A stretch of DNA of 64,000 bases from Flavobacterium sp. WV_118_3. GTDB taxonomy: Bacteria > Bacteroidota > Bacteroidia > Flavobacteriales > Flavobacteriaceae. The notes beneath the pieces were generated by a model that saw only the letters and a list, made by a program, of their open reading frames with translations, did no database searches and had not been told where the DNA came from. Where the stretch lies: the NCBI RefSeq assembly GCF_039778605.1, contig NZ_CP156060.1, positions 3,376,001 through 3,440,000 of the forward strand. The letters run 5' to 3'. Numbering within the stretch: the stretch's first letter is position 1; every line of letters starts with the position of its first letter. The position numbers and the translations under genes are program-made. Of this stretch, positions 17,693-23,963 are shown piece by piece.

Positions 17693-17887
17693 TTATCGTC
17701 TGGTTTTATTGGGAATGGAACATTGGTTATTGTTGCATCCGAAATTAAAAATGGCTTGAAGCAGGAAAAATAATCCGAATACGCCAAATAGCCATTCCCG
17801 GTTTTCATAGGCGGTATAAAACATAAATAAGGCGATGGCCAAACGGAAATACCGCATAAAATGCCAGTTTGAAAATAGGGTTTTCAT
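17693..17887 (-). CDS. Small two-helix membrane protein of the thioredoxin cluster
   Basis: A 64-aa protein, MKTLFSNWHFMRYF onwards, with two predicted helices and a Cys-containing tail FNFGCNNNQCS. The motif pattern (NW..RL.IG.. YE..EW... F...A.FN.GC) resembles small DUF2892-like proteins found next to thioredoxins in Bacteroidota. I chose the internal ATG at 17887; the frame extends to 17947, but that part is basic and lacks family similarity. First gene of the thioredoxin cluster. Confidence 0.6.
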   Translation of the reverse strand: MKTLFSNWHFMRYFRLAIALFMFYTAYENREWLFGVFGLFFLLQAIFNFGCNNNQCSIPNKTRR

Positions 17888-17993
17888 TAGTGGAAGAATT
17901 CTGTTTCTTATAAATTTACGAAAAATAATGGAGTTTGGATGTAACAAATGTTACTTAATGTAGGAGAGGTAATGTTTGAAAGTGTATAAAAAC

Positions 17994-18023
17994 AAAAAAG
18001 CCATTCGATAGAATGGCTTTTTT
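17994..18023 (-). terminator. Hairpin terminator downstream of the tRNA-Asn/GIY-YIG locus
   Basis: AAAAAAGCCATTC pairs with GAATGGCTTTTTT around the loop GATA. On the reverse strand it directly follows the last tRNA-Asn-like 3' end, as a tRNA terminator would. Its sequence differs from the terminators after the other copies. Confidence 0.88.
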
Positions 18024-18029
18024 GTTTTG

Positions 18030-18095
18030 CTCCCCCTCTTGGGCTCGAACCAATCCCGATAGCTATCGGGACTCTGATTGAAAGTCAGGTGCTCC
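18030..18095 (-). pseudogene. tRNA-Asn-like 3' half (copy A), interrupted by a palindrome
   Basis: On the reverse strand this region reads GAGCACCTGAC, then TTTCAATCAGAG, a palindrome, and then TTGGTTCGAGCCCAAG plus AGGGGGAGC. It aligns with tRNA-Asn from the end of the D arm to the discriminator. The anticodon loop would read TTC instead of GTT, and the variable loop is replaced by the 18-bp palindrome at 18054-18071. No 5' half (acceptor strand or D arm) is present, so it cannot be a functional tRNA. It overlaps the 3' end of the GIY-YIG reading frame by 33 bp. Confidence 0.8.
18054..18071. repeat. 18-bp perfect palindrome, copy A
   Basis: TCCCGATAGCTATCGGGA is its own reverse complement. 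It sits at the variable-loop position of the tRNA-like half and contains the TAG stop codon of the GIY-YIG frame. I recall this word as a frequent dispersed palindrome in flavobacterial genomes, which needs a search. Confidence 0.9.
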
Positions 18096-18380
18096 TTTGT
18101 ATTTTTCGAGTAATTTGAATTTCATTTCCGGATATCGAAGTAAATTCCGGACATATATTTTACTCTTCATTGATTTAATATGTTTTTCAATGGACAAGCC
18201 TTGATTTTTAGACTCGCACTGAATGGTAAAAATCAACTTCCAGTCATCGGCTTTATAGGTGAATTTTCTTGATTGAGTATCGTTTAAATGAAATTCTATT
18301 CTTTGAGTAAGGTTTTCTGTAAAGCCAATATAATGTTTGTCTAGCTTTTTTGAGTAGAGAATGTAAACGAAATTGTCCAT
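18063..18380 (-). CDS. GIY-YIG nuclease family protein, copy A
   Basis: A 105-aa single-domain GIY-YIG protein of the small UPF0213/UvrC-N-like type. The GIY-YIG elements appear as VYILYSKK and HYIGFTENLTQR (about residues 5-28), followed by a helix with QSRKFTYKADDWKLIF and a conserved glutamate in IEKHIKSMKS. The family cuts DNA through a metal-dependent Tyr/Arg/Glu site; the target here is unknown. The last eleven residues (from GAPDFQ to the end) are encoded by the tRNA-like anticodon arm and the palindrome. Amino acid sequence is identical to copy B. Expression could come from read-through of the tRNA-Asn promoter past the upstream hairpin. Confidence 0.82.
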   Translation of the reverse strand: MDNFVYILYSKKLDKHYIGFTENLTQRIEFHLNDTQSRKFTYKADDWKLIFTIQCESKNQGLSIEKHIKSMKSKIYVRNLLRYPEMKFKLLEKYKGAPDFQSESR

Positions 18381-18393
18381 TTACAAAAATAAA

Positions 18394-18428
18394 AAAAAAT
18401 CCTAACCATTTCTGATTAGGATTTTTTT
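18394..18428 (-). terminator. Hairpin terminator between unit B and GIY-YIG copy A
   Basis: AAAATCCTAA pairs with TTAGGATTTT around a 10-base loop, with A and T runs on both sides. It lies immediately after a tRNA-like 3' end and 13 bp before the GIY-YIG ATG (reverse strand). Confidence 0.85.
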
Positions 18429-18429
18429 G

Positions 18430-18495
18430 CTCCCCCTCTTGGGCTCGAACCAATCCCGATAGCTATCGGGACTCTGATTGAAAGTCAGGTGCTCC
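18430..18495 (-). pseudogene. tRNA-Asn-like 3' half (copy B)
   Basis: Identical to copy A: anticodon arm with a TTC loop, palindrome at 18454-18471, then an intact T arm and the 3' acceptor strand. The 5' half is absent. Confidence 0.8.
18454..18471. repeat. 18-bp perfect palindrome, copy B
   Basis: Second copy of TCCCGATAGCTATCGGGA, in the same relation to the tRNA-like half and the GIY-YIG stop codon as copy A. Confidence 0.9.
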
Positions 18496-18780
18496 TTTGT
18501 ATTTTTCGAGTAATTTGAATTTCATTTCCGGATATCGAAGTAAATTCCGGACATATATTTTACTCTTCATTGATTTAATATGTTTTTCAATGGACAAGCC
18601 TTGATTTTTAGACTCGCACTGAATGGTAAAAATCAACTTCCAGTCATCGGCTTTATAGGTGAATTTTCTTGATTGAGTATCGTTTAAATGAAATTCTATT
18701 CTTTGAGTAAGGTTTTCTGTAAAGCCAATATAATGTTTGTCTAGCTTTTTTGAGTAGAGAATGTAAACGAAATTGTCCAT
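18463..18780 (-). CDS. GIY-YIG nuclease family protein, copy B
   Basis: Same 105-aa protein as copy A, encoded by a DNA-identical segment. It starts 50 bp downstream of the intact tRNA-Asn gene (reverse strand), with a hairpin terminator in between. Perfect identity of the two copies points to a recent tandem duplication or ongoing gene conversion. Because the coding frame ends inside tRNA-derived sequence, the gene appears adapted to the tRNA 3' end rather than placed there by chance. Confidence 0.82.
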   Translation of the reverse strand: MDNFVYILYSKKLDKHYIGFTENLTQRIEFHLNDTQSRKFTYKADDWKLIFTIQCESKNQGLSIEKHIKSMKSKIYVRNLLRYPEMKFKLLEKYKGAPDFQSESR

Positions 18781-18793
18781 TTACAAAAATAAA

Positions 18794-18828
18794 AAAAAAT
18801 CCTAACCATTTCTGATTAGGATTTTTTT
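18794..18828 (-). terminator. Terminator after tRNA-Asn copy 1
   Basis: Same hairpin as at 18394-18428, two bases past the discriminator of the intact tRNA-Asn gene. It should end most tRNA transcripts before the GIY-YIG gene. Confidence 0.85.
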
Positions 18829-18829
18829 G

Positions 18830-18903
18830 CTCCCCCTCTTGGGCTCGAACCAAGGACCCTCTGATTAACAGTCAGATGCTCTAACCAACTGAGCTAAGGA
18901 GGA
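18830..18903 (-). tRNA. tRNA-Asn (anticodon GTT), copy 1
   Basis: A full cloverleaf on the reverse strand: acceptor TCCTCCT/AGGGGGA, D arm GCTC/GAGC, anticodon stem TCTGA/TCAGA with loop CTGTTAA (anticodon GTT), variable loop GGGTC, and T arm CTTGG/CCAAG with TTCGAGC. The discriminator is G and CCA is not encoded. Confidence 0.97.
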
Positions 18904-18943
18904 AACTGTAATTTTTTGTCAAAAAGAACTTATTGTTAGATAT

Positions 18944-18973
18944 AAAAAGCCAGCGTTGAACTGGCTTTTTTTT
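18944..18973 (-). terminator. Hairpin between the two tRNA-Asn genes
   Basis: AAAAAGCCAG pairs with CTGGCTTTTT around a 7-base loop with T runs. It lies just after the 3' end of tRNA-Asn copy 2 on the reverse strand. Confidence 0.85.
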
Positions 18974-18974
18974 G

Positions 18975-19048
18975 CTCCCCCTCTTGGGCTCGAACCAAGG
19001 ACCCTCTGATTAACAGTCAGATGCTCTAACCAACTGAGCTAAGGAGGA
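18975..19048 (-). tRNA. tRNA-Asn (anticodon GTT), copy 2
   Basis: Same 74-base sequence as copy 1, with complete acceptor, D, anticodon (GTT) and T arms. It is the first gene of the tRNA locus, 24 bp downstream of a good promoter. Confidence 0.97.
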
Positions 19049-19072
19049 AGGTGTGTTACCTTTATTGCGGTG

Positions 19073-19102
19073 CAAATATAAGTCGAAATTTTAATCTCGC
19101 AA
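19073..19102 (-). promoter_or_regulatory. Bacteroidota-type promoter of the tRNA-Asn locus
   Basis: On the reverse strand TTG (19102-19100) and TATATTTG (19080-19073) are 19 bp apart, an excellent -33/-7 pair. It lies 24 bp upstream of tRNA-Asn copy 2. Confidence 0.8.
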
Positions 19103-19120
19103 ATAAAATGCTTAAAAAAA

Positions 19121-20446
19121 TTAGAAAAATTTATCGGCAATCAGCTGATAGATGTCCTTCCCGAAGGTTAAGGCCATTAGAGTCAGTAAGATAATCATCC
19201 CGAAAGTCTGCACGTGACCCATCGCTTTTTCGCTTAATTTTCTTCCGGTTATCATCTCAGCAATCGTAAATAGGGCGTGACCACCGTCTAATCCCGGGAT
19301 TGGTAGTAAATTCATAAACGCCAAACCGATCGAAAATAGTGCTGTGAAGTTCCAGATAAACTCCCAGTTCCACTGATCCGGTAAAGCGCGTGCAATTCCA
19401 ACCGGGCTTTTTACATGCTTATACGCCTCCGTTTTTGGACGTAAAATCAGTTTAAATTGTTTTACGTTATAAACCAATAAAGCATAGGATTCTTTAACGG
19501 CTTCCGGGATTGCCTGGAAAAGGGATAATTTGTTTACTACCTCAAAGTCCATTTTGTCTTTAAACGTTGGTAAAAAGCCAATTTTTCCGTCGCTGTCTAC
19601 TAAAGTTTTTAAGTTGACTCTTTCGTTGTTACGGATTACGGTAATGCTTACCGAATCGTTTTTATGAGCGTTAAGATTATCACGCAATTCGTCAAAGAAT
19701 TTAAACTCTTTGTTGTCGATCGCTACCAGATGATCTCCTTTTTTAAATCCGGCTTTAAAAGCTTCCGATTTCGGCGTAACTGAATCGACTACCACGCTCG
19801 AAAGACGCGGCTGAATAAAATCACGACCTTCTTTTCCGATGATTTCTGCTTTCTGCGGATCGGTTAGGATAATCGTTTTCTTTTCACCGTTACGCTCGAT
19901 GTCTATTTTGTCTCCTAAAAGGATGTCTAACGTCATACGATTAAAACGATCCTGGTATTTACCATCTACCGCTAAAATCTTATCACCGTTTTTAAAACCG
20001 ACATTTAAACCGGTTTCACCAAAAGCCAGTCCGTTTTTCTGAATGGCTTCCGTAGCAATATATTTCTGACCGTAGGTTACATAGACCATCGTATAAATAA
20101 ACCAGGCCAAAAGGATGTTTACAATAATACCACCCAACATGATGATAAGACGTTGCCAGGCCGGTTTCGAACGGAATTCCCATGGTTGTGGTTCCTGTTT
20201 CATCTGTTCCAGGTCCATGCTTTCATCAACCATTCCGGCTAATTTTACATAACCGCCAATTGGCAACCATCCGATTCCCCATTCTGTTTCGCCGATCTTC
20301 TTTTTTAATAATGAGAATCCCGCATCCATAAAGAGATAGAATTTTTCTACGCGTACTTTAAACATTCTGGCGGTGATATAATGCCCGAATTCATGGAGGA
20401 TAACTAATACAGAAAGTATGAAAAGGATTTGCCCTAATTGTATCAT
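19121..20446 (-). CDS. rseP: RIP-type zinc metalloprotease, site-2 protease
   Basis: Inner-membrane intramembrane protease that cleaves transmembrane regulators such as anti-sigma factors. The 441-aa protein has the HEFGH zinc motif at residues 18-22 in the first helix, PDZ-like regions (about 120-200 and 210-285, GFKNGDKILAVDG and GFKKGDHLVAIDN), and the LDG motif in LLPIPGLDGGH (386-388), which supplies the third zinc ligand. Length is normal. It starts after the terminator of the aminopeptidase gene, with a TACTTTTG element at 20476-20483 as a possible -7. Confidence 0.95.
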   Translation of the reverse strand: MIQLGQILFILSVLVILHEFGHYITARMFKVRVEKFYLFMDAGFSLLKKKIGETEWGIGWLPIGGYVKLAGMVDESMDLEQMKQEPQPWEFRSKPAWQRLIIMLGGIIVNILLAWFIYTMVYVTYGQKYIATEAIQKNGLAFGETGLNVGFKNGDKILAVDGKYQDRFNRMTLDILLGDKIDIERNGEKKTIILTDPQKAEIIGKEGRDFIQPRLSSVVVDSVTPKSEAFKAGFKKGDHLVAIDNKEFKFFDELRDNLNAHKNDSVSITVIRNNERVNLKTLVDSDGKIGFLPTFKDKMDFEVVNKLSLFQAIPEAVKESYALLVYNVKQFKLILRPKTEAYKHVKSPVGIARALPDQWNWEFIWNFTALFSIGLAFMNLLPIPGLDGGHALFTIAEMITGRKLSEKAMGHVQTFGMIILLTLMALTFGKDIYQLIADKFF

Positions 20447-20478
20447 TTTTTAAAGACTTTTTTTATTGTAAACGACAA

Positions 20479-20500
20479 AAGTAAGGTTTTCACCTTACTT
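20479..20500 (-). terminator. Terminator after the M1 aminopeptidase gene
   Basis: On the reverse strand AAGTAAGGT pairs with ACCTTACTT around a GAAA tetraloop, followed by TTG. It lies 24 bp past the aminopeptidase stop. The possible rseP -7 element overlaps its last bases. Confidence 0.75.
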
Positions 20501-20523
20501 TTTATCATGGAATTACAGATTGC

Positions 20524-22437
20524 CTATTTTTTTATAAAATTTTTATGAAAGACACCTTCGGAAGTATTGATTTTTATGAAATGGATTCCGTTAGATAAAG
20601 CGCTTACCGAAAATTCCGACTTAGGTTGAGTGCTGACTAACTGTCCCAAAGCGTTGTAAATTTCAATATTCTCCAGTTCGATATGGGGTGGTAACTGAAT
20701 GGTAACACGGTCGCTTGTTGGATTTGGATATAACAGAATAGTATCGGAAATAGCAAACGAACGGGTGTCCAAAGAAGTAGTATTGTTTTTGGAAATAATA
20801 TCTTTTTCCGGATCGAATTCGAAACTGGTAACGGTAAAAGGAACCGAAACAATAAACTCTTGTCCGTTGGTCGTGTTATCTACAATAACATCCTGTGTCA
20901 GGGTGCCGTTTTTTAAACGAATCGGAAGTGGCATTTCAAAATAGCTTACTGAGGGATGGGATTGGGATTGGGTTACTTTTATTTTAGCTTGTCCTGCGCC
21001 CAGATTTTGAACGGTGATGTTATAGGTCGGATAACCCTGGTTGTATACCCAGTCGTTAAAAAACTCGGTAAGATCCAGTCCGGATACGGTTTCAAGATGT
21101 GCTTTTAGTTGCGGTGTGATGGCATAACCGTAGGCCAGAGCCGGATCGTTCAGGTAGTTGCGAAGCGCCTGAAAAAAGTTGGTGTCACCCATTTTAAACC
21201 GTAGCATATTGGTTACCATCGAGCCTTTGTCATAGGTGATACGGCTACTGAAAATACGACCGACATTGGATAGTTGCGCATCGGTTAAATACAAATTGCC
21301 ATCCGGTTGGGAAGTAATGTTGTTTATTTTAGAGTCTTTCCAGCTGATAAAAGAGGTGTTACTGGTTAGGTTTTTAACAACCATTCCGGACATAAATTCG
21401 GTGATGCCTTCGTTAAGCCAGATGTCTTTCCAGCTGCCGCAAGTTACTTTGTCGCCAAACCATTGGTGTGCCATTTCGTGGGCAATAAGGCTTCTGCTAA
21501 AACCACCCATAAAGGAAACAGTCGTGTGTTCCATTCCACCACCAAATCCACATTGGGCATGACCGTATTTTTCGTTGCGGAACGGATACGGGCCAATCAG
21601 GGTTTCATATAGGTTGATGATCGAGGGTGTAGGGGCTAAATTGGATTGCGTGGTAAAAGAACCTTCCGGGTAGATGTAATTGACTATTGGGAAAGTGTTG
21701 GGCGCCACACCGCCAACCTGATTGTAAATCTGGTAGTTGGTTACGGCTATGGCGATCAGATAGGCCGGAATCGGGTAACCGTGGTGAAAATGGGTCGTTT
21801 TGGTTCCGTTGCCATTGTCGGTGCTGCTAACCTGTAGTCCGTTGGCAACACTTACATATTGTGACGGCGCCGTAATATAAACATCAATAGTATTGACTTT
21901 GTCATTAAGATCCTGTTTACATGGCCACCAGTCTTTGGCGCCATAGGGCTCGGAAAGTGTCCAGATAATTGGGTTTCCGGAGTGATAACTGGCTGTAAAA
22001 GCGTTGTTCGCGGTGCCTGGCGCGCCGGAATAGGTTATGACTACTGAACTCGAAGCACCGGATGTTAAGGTTGTTGGGAGCGTAATTACCAATTCGTCGT
22101 TTGCGTTTTGCGTAAATATTAGGCTGGTGCTTCCCTGTTTAACACTGCTCACCGTTAGCGCATTTGTTAGGTCAAAGGTGATGGTGTTCATGTTTTGTTT
22201 GGCTGTAAAGTTAGTTGTTACGACGCCTGAAATAAAATAATTGGCCGGATCTACCGTGAATTCGAGTTTGTGGTAGGTGATGTCGTAATTCTGGGTATTG
22301 GCATTTGCTACAAATTGCATCATGCCGGATGCAGCCTTCATTTCGGCCTCGACCATTCTGGAAAAATCGGCTTCTTCGGTTTGGGCGAACGAAAAAGTGG
22401 TTGCCAGTAATGCAAAAATTAAGAAATAGTTTTTCAT
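20524..22437 (-). CDS. Secreted M1-family aminopeptidase with type IX secretion domain
   Basis: A 637-aa predicted extracellular zinc aminopeptidase. It has a signal peptide (about 1-18, ending SFAQ), an N-terminal beta domain and the gluzincin site HEMAHQ (His320, Glu321, His324) with the distal Glu in WLNEGITEF (about 343). The substrate-recognition motif reads GGGMEH where classic M1 enzymes have GAMEN. The last 75 or so residues form a type A sorting domain for type IX secretion: LLYPNPTSDRVTIQLP, IEIYNALGQLV, GIHFIKI and FIKK at the end. It is followed by a terminator and stands alone. Release of N-terminal amino acids from proteins outside the cell is inferred. Confidence 0.92.
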   Translation of the reverse strand: MKNYFLIFALLATTFSFAQTEEADFSRMVEAEMKAASGMMQFVANANTQNYDITYHKLEFTVDPANYFISGVVTTNFTAKQNMNTITFDLTNALTVSSVKQGSTSLIFTQNANDELVITLPTTLTSGASSSVVITYSGAPGTANNAFTASYHSGNPIIWTLSEPYGAKDWWPCKQDLNDKVNTIDVYITAPSQYVSVANGLQVSSTDNGNGTKTTHFHHGYPIPAYLIAIAVTNYQIYNQVGGVAPNTFPIVNYIYPEGSFTTQSNLAPTPSIINLYETLIGPYPFRNEKYGHAQCGFGGGMEHTTVSFMGGFSRSLIAHEMAHQWFGDKVTCGSWKDIWLNEGITEFMSGMVVKNLTSNTSFISWKDSKINNITSQPDGNLYLTDAQLSNVGRIFSSRITYDKGSMVTNMLRFKMGDTNFFQALRNYLNDPALAYGYAITPQLKAHLETVSGLDLTEFFNDWVYNQGYPTYNITVQNLGAGQAKIKVTQSQSHPSVSYFEMPLPIRLKNGTLTQDVIVDNTTNGQEFIVSVPFTVTSFEFDPEKDIISKNNTTSLDTRSFAISDTILLYPNPTSDRVTIQLPPHIELENIEIYNALGQLVSTQPKSEFSVSALSNGIHFIKINTSEGVFHKNFIKK

Positions 22438-22456
22438 AAATTTTAGTAAAGTTTGC

Positions 22457-22464
22457 CAAATTTA
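22457..22464 (-). promoter_or_regulatory. Putative -7 element (TAAATTTG) for the aminopeptidase gene
   Basis: TAAATTTG on the reverse strand, 19 bp upstream of the ATG, fits the -7 consensus; no clear -33 TTG is seen. Confidence 0.4.
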
Positions 22465-22580
22465 GGGAATAATACAAAATATAGGCTTAAAATATTCGAA
22501 TAATATGTTTTTGGCTCTGTATGGCCGAATTCTGTCTCCGCTTTGTAAAATTGCCCGTCTTATTATATAAAACAATTCCT

Positions 22581-22588
22581 TAAATTTG
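22581..22588 (+). promoter_or_regulatory. Putative -7 element (TAAATTTG) for serS
   Basis: TAAATTTG ends 22 bp before the serS ATG. Upstream TTG words exist at 22543 and 22551 but are farther away than the usual 17-19 bp. Confidence 0.45.
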
Positions 22589-22610
22589 CTGACCATAAAA
22601 TCATTATACT

Positions 22611-23882
22611 ATGTTACAGATAGCATTTATTAGAGAAAACCAGGAAAAAGTAATCCAGGCTTTGGCAAAACGAAATTTAGACGCTAAAGCAATGGTTGAA
22701 GAAGTGGTGGCTTTAGATGAAAAGCGCCGCGCAACGCAAGTGGAATTGGATAATATTTTGGCGGAATCGAACAAGCTATCGAAAGACATCGGTGAGTTGA
22801 TGAAAGGTGGTGAAAAAGCCAAAGCAGAAATCCTGAAAGAAAAAACAGTCGCTTTAAAAGAGAAAAGTAAAGAGTTAACGGAAGTTTTAAATACCGTTTC
22901 GGATCAGATGATTCACGAGTTGTATAAATTACCGAATATGCCGGCCGATGTGGTTCCGGAAGGTAAATCAGCCGATGATAACGAAACCGTTTTTGAAGAA
23001 GGGGCGATCCCGGTATTGCACGAAGGGGCGATGCCGCATTGGGAACTGGCTAAAAAATACGACATTATCGATTTCGAACTGGGAACCAAAATTTCCGGTG
23101 CCGGTTTTCCGGTGTATAAAGGAAAAGGAGCGCGTTTGCAACGGGCGTTGATCTCCTATTTCCTGGATAAAAATACCGATGCCGGTTATAAAGAATATCA
23201 GGTGCCACACTTAATCAACGAAGCATCGGGTTACGGAACCGGACAGTTGCCGGATAAAGAAGGGCAAATGTATCATGTGGGGATCGACGATTTGTATTTG
23301 ATCCCAACTGCCGAAGTACCGGTAACAAATATGTTCCGCGATGTTATTTTACAGGAAAGCGAATTGCCGGTTATGTGTACCGGATATACGCCGTGTTTCC
23401 GTCGTGAAGCGGGTTCTTACGGAGCACACGTTCGTGGATTAAACCGTTTGCACCAGTTTGATAAAGTGGAAATCGTACGAATTGAACATCCGGAAAAATC
23501 ATACGAAGCTTTGGAAGGAATGGTTGAACACGTGAAAACCCTGTTACAGGAATTGAAATTGCCATACCGTATCCTGCGTTTATGCGGTGGTGATATGGGA
23601 TTCACATCGGCATTAACCTATGATTTTGAAGTGTTTTCAACAGCACAGGATCGTTGGTTGGAAATCAGTTCTGTGTCGAATTTCGAAACCTTTCAGGCAA
23701 ATCGTCTGAAGTTGCGTTTTAGAGATAAAGACGGGAAAAATCATTTGGCACACACGCTTAACGGAAGTTCATTAGCATTGCCAAGAGTACTGGCCGGAAT
23801 TCTGGAAAACTATCAGACTCCGGAAGGAATCGTAATTCCGGAAGTGTTGCGTCCATATACCGGATTTGATATCATTAATTAA
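22611..23882 (+). CDS. serS: Seryl-tRNA synthetase
   Basis: Charges tRNA-Ser with serine. The 423-aa protein has the N-terminal tRNA-binding coiled coil (about 1-110, rich in Lys/Glu) and a class II catalytic core: motif 2 in CFRREAGSYGAHVRGLNRLHQF and motif 3 region NGSSLALPRVLAGILENYQ near the C-terminus. Length and ends match the family. It has its own -7 element and a strong terminator, so it is likely a single-gene unit. Confidence 0.97.
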   Translation: MLQIAFIRENQEKVIQALAKRNLDAKAMVEEVVALDEKRRATQVELDNILAESNKLSKDIGELMKGGEKAKAEILKEKTVALKEKSKELTEVLNTVSDQMIHELYKLPNMPADVVPEGKSADDNETVFEEGAIPVLHEGAMPHWELAKKYDIIDFELGTKISGAGFPVYKGKGARLQRALISYFLDKNTDAGYKEYQVPHLINEASGYGTGQLPDKEGQMYHVGIDDLYLIPTAEVPVTNMFRDVILQESELPVMCTGYTPCFRREAGSYGAHVRGLNRLHQFDKVEIVRIEHPEKSYEALEGMVEHVKTLLQELKLPYRILRLCGGDMGFTSALTYDFEVFSTAQDRWLEISSVSNFETFQANRLKLRFRDKDGKNHLAHTLNGSSLALPRVLAGILENYQTPEGIVIPEVLRPYTGFDIIN

Positions 23883-23900
23883 TAAAATCTTATACTACAA

Positions 23901-23949
23901 CAATGTACTAATTAGCTGAAAAATGGCTACATTAGTACATTGTTTTTTT
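23901..23949 (+). terminator. Strong terminator after serS
   Basis: CAATGTACTAAT pairs with ATTAGTACATTG, extended inward by TAGC/GCTA with a small bulge, and is followed by seven T. It ends 15 bp before the TPR gene. Confidence 0.92.
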
Positions 23950-23963
23950 AGGATAACCATATC

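Larger units (their letters stand above)
18025..18453 (-). repeat. Tandem repeat unit A of the tRNA-Asn/GIY-YIG locus
   Basis: Bases 18025-18453 are identical to 18425-18853 at an offset of exactly 400 bp in my line-by-line comparison. Each unit, read on the reverse strand, consists of a tRNA-Asn 3' end, a hairpin terminator, a GIY-YIG reading frame, and a tRNA-like 3' half that leads into the next copy. Confidence 0.93.
18425..18853 (-). repeat. Tandem repeat unit B of the tRNA-Asn/GIY-YIG locus
   Basis: Identical to 18025-18453. Its upstream border (reverse strand) is the 3' end of the intact tRNA-Asn at 18830-18903: identity stops at 18853/18454, where the tRNA sequence continues on one side and the palindrome begins on the other. 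Confidence 0.93.

Noticed and set aside
18030..18095. Functional tRNA-Glu (anticodon TTC)
   Set aside because: Only an anticodon arm, T arm and 3' acceptor strand are present. There is no 5' acceptor strand or D arm and the variable loop is an 18-bp palindrome, so a working tRNA cannot be formed.
18253..18453. Reverse-strand 66-aa reading frame starting inside the tRNA-like 3' half, repeated at 18653-18853
   Set aside because: Its N-terminal text is simply the tRNA T arm and terminator translated, and the rest overlaps the GIY-YIG gene in another frame. It is best explained as a shadow, though it exists twice because the unit is duplicated.
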